Shown here: positions 37,135-47,943 of the stretch, in pieces
How positions within the stretch are numbered: the first letter of the stretch is position 1
Layout: each line of letters opens with the position of its first letter
NCBI GenBank assembly: GCA_928724745.1
Contig: CAKMXJ010000023.1
Span: 124,001 to 188,000, forward strand
Length of the DNA: 64,000 bases
DNA from: Anthracocystis setariae
Taxonomy: Eukaryota; Basidiomycota; Ustilaginomycetes; Ustilaginales; Ustilaginaceae
Direction: 5' to 3'
The notes under the pieces: model-generated
The model's database searches: none
What the model was told of the DNA's origin: nothing
The model's input: the letters and a program-made list of their open reading frames with translations, nothing else
Program-made: the position numbers and the translations under genes

Positions 37135-38869
37135 AGTTGCTGTTCTTGTTCAATTTCAGGTCGTTCCAACGCCTGCGAACACGAGGCCTGAAAACATCCA
37201 ACTGATGAGATGATATCTCTGTCGTTTGAGTTGTGGCAAATGTTGTGGTGCAGAAGGAAAGATCATCGGAGTTAACCCCCTAAGCAATCACACAAGATTG
37301 CGCAGCATATTCATTCAGCTGAGCAGCAATCGGCATCATTCCCAAATTTAAGGCTCAGGCCCGAGAGACAGGTGGAGGTTTTGCAAGATTCGTCAGCTCA
37401 TCCGAAATTGCTCGCCTTAACAGTCCAATCCAAGAGCTTCAATTCCTCATCCCGGCCGACTCAGCAGAAGAATGGACTTTTGTTCGGACGTAAACTCCTA
37501 ACACCAAAGCTGCAGTAACTTTGTTCGATCGCACAGAGTGGTCAAGTCAACGTCGGCGATGTACTACTTAGCAGCGACGTCCTGGTGGTCTGAACAGACA
37601 GAAACTGCAGATGCACACACAAGAGCAGCATCGGCTTGGCAAAGGAGATCTGACGCGTACATCCAACAAGGGGTCCTTCCACCCTACAGTAACTCTGTCA
37701 CTACTACTCACTGTATCTCACGCAACAACCAACCGGGGCTCCAAAATTCCAAAAAAGCTCGCTTTTGCTGAATTTTTCCGAAACGTGCAGCGCCGCCACT
37801 TGCAGCTACCAAAGCCAGACTGCAGTGCAACTACTCACTCACTGTACTAGAGTAGCGTTAGTAGTGTAAGTAGTAGCCGGAGACCGGTTACTCAAACTTT
37901 CAGAGTTTATATAATTTAACCGTGAGCCGGACCATGGTTGTGTGTGAGCGCAACAAAGCAGCCTCGCTCGGCTTGATCTGTCCGTCTCGTCTTGTTCAGC
38001 AAGTTTGATGGCATTATTAGTGGTAACCCGGGTGGGAGCAACTTGGCATACGAGAGTACAGTGAGTAGTAGAGTAATATTCCAACTGCAAACTACGGTAC
38101 AGTACAGAAAAGTGCAGAGGAGTGGGCTCGCATGCCAGCGTCTTGGCCCGCGCACTTGTGCAGCTTTCGAGGCCGGCCACCCGCGGGAGCCTAGAGACGA
38201 AATCAGCCCGGTGACTCTGTTCAATGTTGTCCCTCGTGTTTGCCTACCAAAGCGGAGCAGAAACAAGGCGACATATACTGTAGTACTACTGTAAGTGAAT
38301 TGTACCGAATCAATGCATTGGCAGAAACCCCACAGATTTTGGTGCCAGCATACACAGCTACCACTGTAGTAACCGGTACAAAACGGTGTAGAGCCAAAGG
38401 TCCAACCGCGCCACAGTTGGACCTTTTGGTATGCGCCGCTCTTGGTTGGCTTGTGCTCTCGTGCCTGTGGACCCCCTGCCTGCCAAAGTCGCGTTGAGCC
38501 ATTCTTCTCTTCTTTCTTTCTCTTTCTTTTTTTTTTTTTTTTTCTGTTTTCATTGCGGACTGGCCGTGCGCCCTGCGCGCCTTGGCCCTGTCTGCTGTCT
38601 GCTGTCTGCTGCTCTTGTGCCTGGGCCTAACCGCTTGCATTCCGGTCCAACTCCCGAGCCTTGGCCGGAATCCTATCCGGTGCCATCTTGGAAACGCATC
38701 GACTATATACCACACATTCTTCTTCACCCTTCCACCTTCCCCGCTTTTGTCTTTTACTCCCCCGCACTTTCATCCTTCCAACCCACACATCATACACACC
38801 TCCTTTCCTCCGCTAACACACTCACTCTCACACACATACACACACAACCTTGTTTGTTCTAAACGAAAA
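37135..38869. other. Long intergenic region with ACTGTA-type words
   Basis: 1.7 kb between divergent genes without a supported frame. It contains several palindromic GTACTGTAC-like words, for instance at about 38094-38107 and 38277-38296, a C/T-rich tract at about 38507-38543, and CA-rich leader sequence directly before the acyl-CoA dehydrogenase ATG. Confidence 0.5.
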
Positions 38870-40258
38870 ATGACGACCGTGATTCCAGCCAGCCTCGGTG
38901 GCGACGAACTGATCAAAAAGTACGTTGGTGCGGGTACTTGGGCGTTTATCGAGGACAAGTTCACGCCGTTCGGAAAGGAGACGCTCATCAAGGTCATCCG
39001 TCACATTGTCAACGATTGCATCCCCGCTGAACAGCTGTACCATGCTCAGGTCTCGGAGGACCCTGCGTTGCGATGGAAGGTGGTGCCCGAGGTGGTCGAG
39101 CAGCTCAAGAAGAAGGCCAAGGCTCAGGGTTTGTGGAACCTCTTCTTGTCTGCCAAGCACTACCCGGATGTCGGATCGCCGCTCACCAATCTCGAGTACG
39201 CCGTGATCGCCGAAATGACCGGACGATGCTCTCACTTTGCCTCGGAATCGCTCAACTGCGCTGCTCCCGACACGGGCAACATGGAGGTGTTTGCCAAGTA
39301 CGGTAACCAGCAGCAGAAGGAGACGTGGCTCAAGCCTCTGCTCAACGGTGAGATCCGTTCGGCTTTTGCCATGACCGAGCGTTTCATCGCTTCGTCCGAC
39401 GCCACCAACATTCGAACCTCGATCAAGCAGGAGGGCAACGAGATTGTCATCAACGGTCACAAGTGGTGGATCTCGGGTGCGGGCGATCCGCGTTGCGCGG
39501 TTCACCTCGTCATGGGCAAGTCGGACCCTGGCAACAGCAACACGCACCAGCAGCAGAGCATCGTCATTGTTCCCGCCAACACTCCGGGTGTCAAGGTGAT
39601 CCGACCCATGAAGGTGTTTGGCTACGACGACGCACCCGAGGGTCACTGCGAGGTGATCTACGAAAACGTGCGCGTACCTCTGGCCAACTTGGTGCTGGGA
39701 TGGGGTAGGGGATTCGAGATCATTCAGGGACGTCTTGGACCTGGACGTATCCACCACTGCATGCGTACCATTGGTATGGCCGAACGTGCGCTCGACCTGT
39801 TGCTTGCGCGTGCCACCGACCAGAGGAAGAAGGCGTTTGGCAAGATGCTGTCCGAGCACGGTACCGTGATTCAGGACATTGCTTGGGCACGAATCAAGAT
39901 TGATCAGTCGCGATTGTTGGTGTTGTCGGCCGCCAACATGATCGACAAGACGAATGCCAAGGGTGCGCTGCGTGAGATTGCCATGAGCAAGGTGGCGGTG
40001 GTGAATGCAGCTCTCGAGGTGGTTGACAGGTCGATGCAGGCGCATGGCGCTGAAGGTGTGTCGCAGGATATCATCTTGGCATATGCGTATGCTCAGCTTC
40101 GTACGCTTCGTTACGCCGATGGGCCAGATGAGGTGCATTTGCAGCAGCTCGGTAAGCTCGAACTTCGCAGGGCTCCCGAGGTTTGGCAGGCTCTCAACAA
40201 GACCAAAGCTATCAGCGAACAGTTGCTTGCCAAGGCGGGCATCAAGTCCCACCTCTGA
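38870..40258 (+). CDS. acyl-CoA dehydrogenase, probably peroxisomal
   Basis: 462 aa flavoprotein of the ACAD10/11 and IBR3-like branch, oxidising acyl-CoA to enoyl-CoA. The start at 38870 (MTTVIPASLGG) follows an A-rich context; the frame is open for 96 codons upstream but that part looks like untranslated leader. Family blocks: FAMTERFIASSDATNI (substrate/FAD binding), NGHKWWISGAGDPRC, GRGFEIIQGRLGPGRIHHCMR and HGAEGVSQD near the C-terminus. The last three residues are Ser-His-Leu, which fits the relaxed PTS1 consensus for peroxisomal import. No mitochondrial presequence is seen. It is intronless. Confidence 0.88.
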   Translation: MTTVIPASLGGDELIKKYVGAGTWAFIEDKFTPFGKETLIKVIRHIVNDCIPAEQLYHAQVSEDPALRWKVVPEVVEQLKKKAKAQGLWNLFLSAKHYPDVGSPLTNLEYAVIAEMTGRCSHFASESLNCAAPDTGNMEVFAKYGNQQQKETWLKPLLNGEIRSAFAMTERFIASSDATNIRTSIKQEGNEIVINGHKWWISGAGDPRCAVHLVMGKSDPGNSNTHQQQSIVIVPANTPGVKVIRPMKVFGYDDAPEGHCEVIYENVRVPLANLVLGWGRGFEIIQGRLGPGRIHHCMRTIGMAERALDLLLARATDQRKKAFGKMLSEHGTVIQDIAWARIKIDQSRLLVLSAANMIDKTNAKGALREIAMSKVAVVNAALEVVDRSMQAHGAEGVSQDIILAYAYAQLRTLRYADGPDEVHLQQLGKLELRRAPEVWQALNKTKAISEQLLAKAGIKSHL

Positions 40259-40825
40259 TTCATTCTTCAAAGATGCAAACGCGGTGATGGTGATGATGGT
40301 GTCTCAGTTTCACAAATCAATCGATGCTAGTTTTTTCCAATTCAATTACAGCCAGCTTGCATGTTTTCTGGATGCTGTACTATTTGTGTGTGGGTGTGGT
40401 TGCTGTGAGGTGGATTCAACACTGGTTGTGGTATGCTACTGTCTATAGTTAGGGGGTGCTGGGTGAGCTTGTGAGGTTCGGCGTGATGGCTGTGGTCTTA
40501 GTTGTGGCCGACAGGATAAGCTGAGCAAAGACGGTGGTGACGCGCGCCATTTGAGCGATTGCCGAGGTGCCGGGGGCAGCCGTCAAAAAAATATTAAAAA
40601 AAAAAAAAAAAAAAAAAAGGTGGAGAAAGCGGATCTAAGTGCGTCGACGGAACCAGTCAACCCCGCCTTTTCTCTCTTTGACACCATCCGTCCACTTGCT
40701 CTGATCGTCGTCAACTGTGATTATAAGCAAGCTTTGTCTGGTTCCGATGGCTTTACACACTACGAACTGGCGATAGACCACTACGCTTTTTGTTACTGGC
40801 GGTTGAGATCATAGCGTTACTCGAC
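40259..40825. other. Intergenic with A-run
   Basis: 567 bp between two tandem plus-strand genes. It has a 22-base A-run at about 40597-40618 and no supported gene. An open frame from 40790 begins with TTG, so I do not use it as a start. Confidence 0.5.
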
Positions 40826-42556
40826 ATGGTATCGGTGCAACCCACCATGTACCAAGATGCTCCTGGATTGGAACGCCAAGACGATGTTATGGTCGCTGTC
40901 GCACACACTCATTCGAATGGAGGTTCAGGAGGGGAAGCATATGGATGTTTGCGCCAAGGTTCTTCACGTACCTCGGTGGATCAGCGATACGAGATGCAAC
41001 TCACCGAATCGTATGGTCAGCGTCTAACGCGCGTACTAACGGGCGAGGCCAACAACGAGCAGATCCAAAGCAGTGCAAGCAGTGATGGAAGCACGGCCGA
41101 GCGGTCCAAACGAACAAAACTGCTGCTACCCGCCTTGATGGTAAGACGAAGGAATCGAAATGCTAGACGTATACCCACCTCGAGCTCAGTCTCCCGCTCC
41201 AGCATCCGACAACGCGCCAAAGAATTAGCAAGAACGGCCGACTCGGAAAAAGTCGAGGGATCCAAAGCGAACCAGAACAAGTCGCAATCGAGTAGCACCA
41301 GCGCAGGCACTACGAGCACCGAACAACAACCACCACCATCACCACCACCACCAGAACGAATCAAGATGGTGGGCGAAGACGGCAAGCCGATGCGACGTTA
41401 CGGGATCAAGGAGCGTGTGTTGCACTTTACTCCGTCGTGGTTTTCCGTGACGATGGGAACCGGTGTCATTGCGACGCTGCTCAACCTTTTACCGTGGCCA
41501 TCGATCCATTCGGGATTGCGTTACCCAGCGGTATGCTTCCTGTTTGCAGACATTGTGATCTTCATGGTGTTCATCTGCGCGTTCTTTTCGCGGTATCTGA
41601 TGTATCCCGAGGTGGTGCCGCTGACGATCAAGCATCCGCAGATGTCCATGTTCCTCGGCACCATCCCGATGGGATTGATTACGATCATCAGCGGCATTGC
41701 GCAATTGGGAACCAAAGAGTTTGGGTTGGGCATGGGGTTTGCGTTGGCAGCGAGTGGGTTGTGGTGGGGTGCGACGGCGTTGAGTCTGGTGATCAGCATT
41801 GGAGTGCCGTTCAGTATGATGACGTACCAGAAGCATTATTTCCAAGGCATCACCGCTGCGTTGTTGCTGCCCATCGTTCCACCCATCACAGCCGCTGCCA
41901 CGGGTAGTGTGATCGCCGAGATCATCATGCACGACTACCCCACCTACGCCTTCACCATAATGGTGGTGAGCTACGTCGTACTGGGCATTGGATTGCCACT
42001 GGCGCTACTCATCCTAGTGCTGTACTTCCAACGACTGCTGCTGTTCAAAAGTCCACCGAGGGACGTGATCATCTCGGTGTTTCTGCCGTTGGGACCGTGT
42101 GGACAGGGAGGAGAAGCTTGCTTGCATCTAGGCCGAGTCGCTGTGCATCTGTTACCCACCATCGCCACGCCGTCGTCAGCCTCGGGCGTACCGCAGCTGT
42201 TCTCGGTCGGGCAGGCACTGTATGGAGCCGGGCTGATCTCGGCCATGCTGCTGTTCGGGTTGGGGATTTGGTGGTTGTGCCTAGGTGTGTTTACGATTGT
42301 ACGCGAACTCAAGCGAGGCAAGTTGGGGTTCAATATGGGTTGGTGGGGGCTGACGTTTCCGTTTGCGAGTCTGGCGATTTGTACCGCGAGGTTGGCGATG
42401 GAGCTGGATAGTTTGACGCTCAAGGTGGTGTATACGGGGTTTGTGGTGTCGAATCTTGCGTTATGGATGTGTTGCGCAGTTCCGACGGTGAGGGGTGCGT
42501 GGTCGGGCAGGTTGTTCAATGCTCCTTGTTTGGCTGATTTGCCACTTAAGCGCTAG
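40826..42556 (+). CDS. SSU1: TDT-family transporter, SSU1-like sulfite efflux pump
   Basis: 576 aa plasma-membrane protein with about ten transmembrane helices from residue 205 onward. The tellurite-resistance/dicarboxylate (TDT) signature is clear: HFTPSWFSVTMGTGVIATLL at the first helix. Later, LPLGPCGQGGEACLHLGR resembles the conserved PLGPxGQGG loop of fungal sulfite exporters, so I favour SSU1 over malate transporters (Mae1). The first 195 residues are an unusually long hydrophilic cytoplasmic tail, Ser/Thr/Pro-rich. The ATG at 40826 is the first in the frame; the codon at 40790 is TTG. Confidence 0.78.
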   Translation: MVSVQPTMYQDAPGLERQDDVMVAVAHTHSNGGSGGEAYGCLRQGSSRTSVDQRYEMQLTESYGQRLTRVLTGEANNEQIQSSASSDGSTAERSKRTKLLLPALMVRRRNRNARRIPTSSSVSRSSIRQRAKELARTADSEKVEGSKANQNKSQSSSTSAGTTSTEQQPPPSPPPPERIKMVGEDGKPMRRYGIKERVLHFTPSWFSVTMGTGVIATLLNLLPWPSIHSGLRYPAVCFLFADIVIFMVFICAFFSRYLMYPEVVPLTIKHPQMSMFLGTIPMGLITIISGIAQLGTKEFGLGMGFALAASGLWWGATALSLVISIGVPFSMMTYQKHYFQGITAALLLPIVPPITAAATGSVIAEIIMHDYPTYAFTIMVVSYVVLGIGLPLALLILVLYFQRLLLFKSPPRDVIISVFLPLGPCGQGGEACLHLGRVAVHLLPTIATPSSASGVPQLFSVGQALYGAGLISAMLLFGLGIWWLCLGVFTIVRELKRGKLGFNMGWWGLTFPFASLAICTARLAMELDSLTLKVVYTGFVVSNLALWMCCAVPTVRGAWSGRLFNAPCLADLPLKR

Positions 42557-43045
42557 GACGTGGTGACAATGTATTTTAGGTTCGGTTGTATTACTCTATA
42601 ACACTGTAGTTTGATATATGCTGTCTGGGATGATGGAGTCGGGGCGGGGGGTTGGAAGCGGTCTAACAGAGTGAAGCAGGTGGTTTTGACGCGCGTGTTT
42701 TGGGTTGACGCGTCTTGTTGGAAGAGACAAAGGGACGCGGGACGCGTTGGAAGGCGAAAGTTGGCGTGACTTTGCGCCGTCGTGTAAATTACAGAGTCGG
42801 CTGATTTGTGATTTGTCGCGCAGAATTCAGTAGAATGCGTCCATCGTCCTTTCATCCTTAACCCCATCATCACCATCATCACCACCATCACCATCGTCAT
42901 CCCTCCTTTGGACTTCGCTTCCACCTAACAACTCACAAACCCAGTCAAGTCTTTTTCTTTCCTTTTTTTTTTTTTTCCTTCGTGGACGCCCTCGCCGCAA
43001 AAGCAGCGGTCGCTGTTCACAATCCACATTTCGCGCTCTGGTACG
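42557..43045. other. Intergenic before MCM7
   Basis: 489 bp with no gene. A T-run at about 42965-42976 precedes the MCM7 start. ACGCG words (about 42690-42745), resembling the MCB cell-cycle box ACGCGT, occur here, but their role in this fungus is inference. Confidence 0.4.
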
Positions 43046-45580
43046 ATGTCGTCCAGCGCGCCCATCCTACCCACGATCTCGCTTGGAATCAATTACGATG
43101 ACGAGCGTCAAAAGATCATCGACTTTCTTTGCTTCTTCAAGGCTCCCGCCTCGCGCCTCACCTCTCTCCTCTCCTCTCAGGGTGGGGCACCCATCAGTCT
43201 CGACGATGCGGACGAGGACGACCATGAGCTCTACGTCGAACGCGAACTCACCGGCGCCATCGATCGGATGGACGTTGATTGTGGTAACACGAACACCTCC
43301 ACCTCGCGCGCCGTCATCCCGATCTACATGCACCAACTTCAAAACATCGCTAATCGCGAACAAGACTCGTTGATCATCGACCTAAACGACCTGGCGACGC
43401 ACTTCAACACCGCCACCAACGAGTCTGGCAAACTCGTGGTTGACGCCATCAACAACAATGCCAAGAGATACCTCGACCTCTTTTGCGAGTGTGTCGATCG
43501 ACTGATGCCGGAGCCGAGCAAGGATATTTCGCACAAGGACGATGTGCTGGATGTGATTCGACATCAGCGCATGGAGCGCAATGCAAGGACGGTGGATAGT
43601 GCGCAGGATGCCAACGACATGGGTGCAGCACCGGAAGATGCGAGCGATAACGTGTTTCCTCCCATCCTGCTGCGTCGGTATACGCTTTACTTGAAGCCGT
43701 ACATGGGGACGTCGAGGGTTTCGAGCAGCGAGCGAGCCGAGGAACCGCTTGCGGTTCGTGCGGTTAGGGGGTCGCATCTGGGCAAACTGATCACCGTGCG
43801 TGGCATTGTGACTAGGGTGTCTGAGGTGAAGCCGTTTTTGCTTGTTGATGCATATGCATGCGATGTTTGCGGTGCAGAGGTATTTCAAGAAGTGACATCG
43901 CGTCAGTATATGCCGTTGACGCAGTGCAACTCGCGTCGATGTGTGACCAACAACACGCGTGGACCACTGTACCCTCAAGTGAGGGCGAGCAAGTTTGTAC
44001 CGTTCCAGGAAGTCAAGATTCAAGAAATGGCCGACCAGGTACCTGTTGGACACATACCGAGGACCATGACGATTCATGTGTACGGGCCTTTGACGCGCGC
44101 CATGAACCCGGGCGATGTGGTACATGTGGGCGGTATCTTTTTACCCATGCCATATTCTGGCTTCAAAGCGATCCGTGCAGGCTTACTCACAGACACCTAC
44201 TTGGATGCACAACACATTCATCAGCTAAAGAAACAGTATACCGCAATGCAACGCACGCCGGAAATCGCCGCTCAAATCGCACACCTCAAAGACGATCCAG
44301 CACTGTATCAAAAATTGGCATCATCCATCGCACCCGAGATCTACGGTCACGAAGATGTGAAAAAGTGTCTGCTGCTGCTACTCGTCGGTGGCGTTTCCAA
44401 GACGGTTGGCGATGGCATGAAGATTCGAGGCGATATCAATGTTTGTTTGATGGGTGATCCTGGTGTGGCGAAATCGCAGCTGCTCAAGTATATCTCCAAG
44501 GTTGCACCGCGAGGCGTTTATACTACCGGTCGTGGGTCTTCCGGCGTGGGTTTGACGGCGGCGGTGATGAGGGATCCCGTGACGGACGAGATGGTTTTGG
44601 AAGGTGGCGCTTTGGTATTGGCGGATAATGGAATTGCTTGTATTGACGAGTTTGACAAGATGGAAGAATCCGATCGTACCGCGATTCACGAGGTTATGGA
44701 GCAACAGACGATTTCCATTTCCAAAGCCGGTATCACCACAACGCTCAACGCACGCACCTCAATCCTTGCTGCGGCGAACCCACTCTACGGACGCTACAAC
44801 CCTCGCGTCTCACCCGTCGACAATATCAACCTGCCTGCAGCGTTGTTGTCGAGGTTCGATATCCTGTATCTCATTCTGGATACGCCGAGTCGCGACGACG
44901 ATGAACGGTTGGCGCAACATGTGACGTTTGTGCACATGCATGGTGAGCATCCGCAATTGGAGTTCGATGTCATCTCACCCACCTTGATGCGCCACTACAT
45001 TGCGTTGGCCAGACAAAAGCGACCAGTGTTGAGCAAGTCGGTTTCCGATTACGTCGTCGGCGCTTATGTTCAGCTTAGATCCCAGTACAAGCAGGATGAT
45101 CTTTCGGCCAGTGGCGACACAGCCGGTAGTGGCACCGGCTATGTATCCGCGCGAACATTATTGGGCATCATCCGACTTTCCCAGGCTTTGGCAAGGTTAA
45201 GGTTCGATACTAGTGTGTCGATCCAAGACGTCGATGAGGCGCTACGGTTGCTAGAGGTCAGCAAATCAAGCATCCTCAACCACCCCTCGCTTTCCTCTTC
45301 CACCACCATTGGCCACGATCAGAGTTACATCTCCAAAATCTACCGCATCATCCGAGAGTTCTACTCCTCCCAAACCCACGACGATGGCGATGAAGCCATG
45401 CACCCCACCGCTACTAGTAGTGGTGGTGGTGATGGTGGTGGTGGCGTTTCAATCTCTAACCTCCGCGCCAGAGTCATCGCAGCAGGCTTCATCGAAGACC
45501 AATTCCAAGAATGCCTCAACGAATACCAAGATCTCGGCGTCCTCCAAATCTCAGCCGGAAACACGTTGGTCTTCTTGTAA
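43046..45580 (+). CDS. MCM7: DNA replication licensing factor MCM7
   Basis: 844 aa subunit of the MCM2-7 replicative helicase. An N-terminal OB region has [18 protein letters not shown] and a C4 zinc finger near 270-298 (CDVC...CNSRRC). The AAA+ core has Walker [10 protein letters not shown] at about 470, Walker B CIDEFDKM at about 532 and the arginine finger SRFD at about 602. [15 protein letters not shown] and [21 protein letters not shown] are typical of MCM7 and separate it from MCM5. A C-terminal winged-helix region follows a Gly-rich linker at about 790-805, and the protein ends [12 protein letters not shown]. It is intronless. Confidence 0.94.
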   Translation: MSSSAPILPTISLGINYDDERQKIIDFLCFFKAPASRLTSLLSSQGGAPISLDDADEDDHELYVERELTGAIDRMDVDCGNTNTSTSRAVIPIYMHQLQNIANREQDSLIIDLNDLATHFNTATNESGKLVVDAINNNAKRYLDLFCECVDRLMPEPSKDISHKDDVLDVIRHQRMERNARTVDSAQDANDMGAAPEDASDNVFPPILLRRYTLYLKPYMGTSRVSSSERAEEPLAVRAVRGSHLGKLITVRGIVTRVSEVKPFLLVDAYACDVCGAEVFQEVTSRQYMPLTQCNSRRCVTNNTRGPLYPQVRASKFVPFQEVKIQEMADQVPVGHIPRTMTIHVYGPLTRAMNPGDVVHVGGIFLPMPYSGFKAIRAGLLTDTYLDAQHIHQLKKQYTAMQRTPEIAAQIAHLKDDPALYQKLASSIAPEIYGHEDVKKCLLLLLVGGVSKTVGDGMKIRGDINVCLMGDPGVAKSQLLKYISKVAPRGVYTTGRGSSGVGLTAAVMRDPVTDEMVLEGGALVLADNGIACIDEFDKMEESDRTAIHEVMEQQTISISKAGITTTLNARTSILAAANPLYGRYNPRVSPVDNINLPAALLSRFDILYLILDTPSRDDDERLAQHVTFVHMHGEHPQLEFDVISPTLMRHYIALARQKRPVLSKSVSDYVVGAYVQLRSQYKQDDLSASGDTAGSGTGYVSARTLLGIIRLSQALARLRFDTSVSIQDVDEALRLLEVSKSSILNHPSLSSSTTIGHDQSYISKIYRIIREFYSSQTHDDGDEAMHPTATSSGGGDGGGGVSISNLRARVIAAGFIEDQFQECLNEYQDLGVLQISAGNTLVFL

Positions 45581-45888
45581 ACTCAAAGAAAAAGCAAAGA
45601 AAACAAAGTTGCGCGTGACCTTTTTCCCCCCTTTCAACCTCCCCGTCTGCAAAGTGTTGGCAACCACCTCCAACGCCATCTATGTACGATACTGAACATT
45701 GCCCCCCTCTGATACACGCGTGCAAACCTATCCAGATCGAGAAGCGAACCAGGATCTGAATTGTCAATACGGGGAGCCAAGATACTGTAGAATGAAAACT
45801 ACCACGACGATGCTATGCAAACAAAACAAAATCGGCGAGAAAAAGAAAAAGAAAACAAAAAAAAAAAAAAAAAAAAAGAAAACAAAAA
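45581..45888. other. Intergenic, convergent 3' ends with A-run
   Basis: 308 bp between the stops of MCM7 and the Rab-like gene, with an A-rich tract at about 45840-45891. No gene. Confidence 0.6.
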
Positions 45889-47943
45889 TCAACCACAACA
45901 GGTCCAGCTGTTCGGGTGGATGACGTTCGGAGCAAGGTTGTCGGCGTCCGTAGGCGAAAGAAAGATGCTGTTCCTCTCTCGATCAGCTCGTTCTTGTTCG
46001 ATCTGAGTGCGTCGTTCGACAAGCTTCTTAGTGACGGCGAGGAAGACGTCTTCAATGCCTCGGTCGTCCTTGGCTGACACTTCCGAGAGCTCGACAACTT
46101 GCCACCCAAGACTGAATCCGAACGAGTCCAGGTCAGCGGCACCGTCGCTACCGTCCGAGCCAATCGAGCCACCGCTGCTACCCAAACTGCTCGGCTTGAC
46201 AACAGCCCCACCCCCTGTAGCACTGGACCAGCCGGGACTCGAACTGCGTTGGAATGCAGCAAACCGCGATGCCGAGCCAATCGCCAACGAGCCAAGCCCA
46301 GTGAGTCTCGACGAAGACCGACTTGGTGATCCCGGGCTATCGTCCGAGTCGCTCATTGTGTACATCGTCAAAGCCGCGGCCGGCGGCGGCGGCGTCTGAT
46401 ACGGCTGAAGCCAGCTTCGCACCGTGGCACGCGCAAAATCCAGGTCGACTTGTCGTTGCGATCGCGCCAGATCGAGTTTGGCTCCGACCACGTGGATCAC
46501 AAGATCCGTCGTCATGTTCTTCTTGAGTTCCTCGATCCAGGCGCGCGTATCCATAAAGCTTGACATGGACGTGATGTCGTAGACGACCACGGCCGCGTGA
46601 CTGCCGCGGTAGTACATGGGTGCCATACTTCGAAACCGTTCTTGGCCAGCCGTGTCCCACAATTGCAGACGCACCTTGACTCCATCGACAATCAGCTTCT
46701 TGGTCAAGAAACTTGCGCCGATCGTTGAGGGCGTCGAACCAATCGTAAATTGACCCGAGGTGTAGCGGTGCACTAACGAGGTTTTGCCGACGCCCTGCGA
46801 GCCGAGGATGACCACCTTGGCTTCTAGCTGGTTGTTGGGCAACGTACCACGCTCTCGAATGCGGGAAGGTGGCGATGACACCGAAAGCATGCTGGCCGGC
46901 GTGGACTGGTGAGGATGCTGCGCATAAGATAGGGTACGGCTTGGGACCGGTGAGATGGAGGCATCAGATGGTGCGGTCGGTGCGCTCTGAAGGCGCTCGG
47001 CCGAGGGTGGAGAGACGCTCGAAACCGTCTGTCGACGCTGTGCTAGCTTGGGTGCATTTCGGCCGCTGCTCGGACCGTAGGTCATCGCGTTCGAAGGCGA
47101 CGATCGATGGCAATGCAACTGTTCGACTTTGTTGTCTTCAGCCGAAGCGAGGCCGGTGGTGATGGTGTTGCTGCGCCGAAGGAAAGCTCCTGTACTCGTT
47201 TGAAAGTTGCGCAGTCTGGCTGAGACATCCTTGCGCTCGCCGATGCGACTTTGCTCCGAAAAAGGTGCTCCCATCCTGCCGAACTCGCTCAGGCTCGAGT
47301 CAAGCTGTGGACTGGTGGAAGTGCGCTTAGGTTTAGGCGGCCTGGTGTTGCTGGGGCCCGTGACATCGCTATCAAGATAAGCCGAGGACCATTCATGCGA
47401 CGCCAGTTGCGGCGATCTGGTCGCGGATCCTGCAGATGGGTGGCTTGGAGCATCGGCCTTGGCTTTGCCGGCAGCGACGCTGGACTCGGCAAGTGGCTGG
47501 AGAGTCTCTACGGCATTGCGGGAGGGAGCTCTGCCTAAGCTGGGATGTGACGTGTGGAAACGTGAAGTGGAGATAAAAGCTCGGCCACTGTCCTGTTCGG
47601 TCAACGAGGGGGATGCGGGTGCGGAGTTGAGGCTCTGTAAGCTGCTGAGTCTTGGTCTTGATAAACGCCGTGAATCCGGTGCGCGATAAGTGCGAGATGA
47701 GTCGGGGTTGGCGTTGCGGACTGTGGACTCTCTAGGAGTTGCAGATGAGCTGGTGCTCTTTTCCGAGTCGCTCGGTCGTGCCTCGGCCATGGAGCTGGAG
47801 GATGAGCCCAGACATGGCTGCATGGGTAGAGAAGGAAAGAGGGGAAATCGCTGCTCCTTGGATGGAGATGGAGTCGGCACAGGCGATGAGAACGCCGATG
47901 GGAAAGGATGAGACATGGTGCTGTGGACCACCTGCGCCGTCAT
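45889..47943 (-). CDS. Rab-like small GTPase with long N-terminal extension and internal insert
   Basis: 684 aa. A disordered Ser/Pro-rich N-terminal extension of about 373 residues precedes a Ras/Rab GTPase domain: P-loop GSQGVGKTS at 381-389, WDTAGQE at 429-435, switch II RFRSMAPMYYRG and G5 EVSAK at 621-625. Two oddities: the G4 motif reads GAKLD (487-491) in place of NKxD, and about 100 Ser/Gly-rich residues (515-615) are inserted between G4 and G5. The C-terminus TCCG has two cysteines but is not a standard prenylation end. The Rab5/21/22 branch fits best by eye. Membrane-traffic role inferred from the family. Confidence 0.82.
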   Translation of the reverse strand: MTAQVVHSTMSHPFPSAFSSPVPTPSPSKEQRFPLFPSLPMQPCLGSSSSSMAEARPSDSEKSTSSSATPRESTVRNANPDSSRTYRAPDSRRLSRPRLSSLQSLNSAPASPSLTEQDSGRAFISTSRFHTSHPSLGRAPSRNAVETLQPLAESSVAAGKAKADAPSHPSAGSATRSPQLASHEWSSAYLDSDVTGPSNTRPPKPKRTSTSPQLDSSLSEFGRMGAPFSEQSRIGERKDVSARLRNFQTSTGAFLRRSNTITTGLASAEDNKVEQLHCHRSSPSNAMTYGPSSGRNAPKLAQRRQTVSSVSPPSAERLQSAPTAPSDASISPVPSRTLSYAQHPHQSTPASMLSVSSPPSRIRERGTLPNNQLEAKVVILGSQGVGKTSLVHRYTSGQFTIGSTPSTIGASFLTKKLIVDGVKVRLQLWDTAGQERFRSMAPMYYRGSHAAVVVYDITSMSSFMDTRAWIEELKKNMTTDLVIHVVGAKLDLARSQRQVDLDFARATVRSWLQPYQTPPPPAAALTMYTMSDSDDSPGSPSRSSSRLTGLGSLAIGSASRFAAFQRSSSPGWSSATGGGAVVKPSSLGSSGGSIGSDGSDGAADLDSFGFSLGWQVVELSEVSAKDDRGIEDVFLAVTKKLVERRTQIEQERADRERNSIFLSPTDADNLAPNVIHPNSWTCCG

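Noticed and set aside
38828..40270. 480-codon minus-strand open frame opposite the acyl-CoA dehydrogenase
   Set aside because: It is the antisense shadow of a well-supported gene with strong codon bias; no domain or signal is seen in it.
40790..40825. Upstream start of the TDT transporter at 40790
   Set aside because: The codon there is TTG; the first ATG in frame is at 40826.
43046..45580. Identification as MCM5
   Set aside because: The blocks [31 protein letters not shown] and the [17 protein letters not shown] context are those of MCM7.
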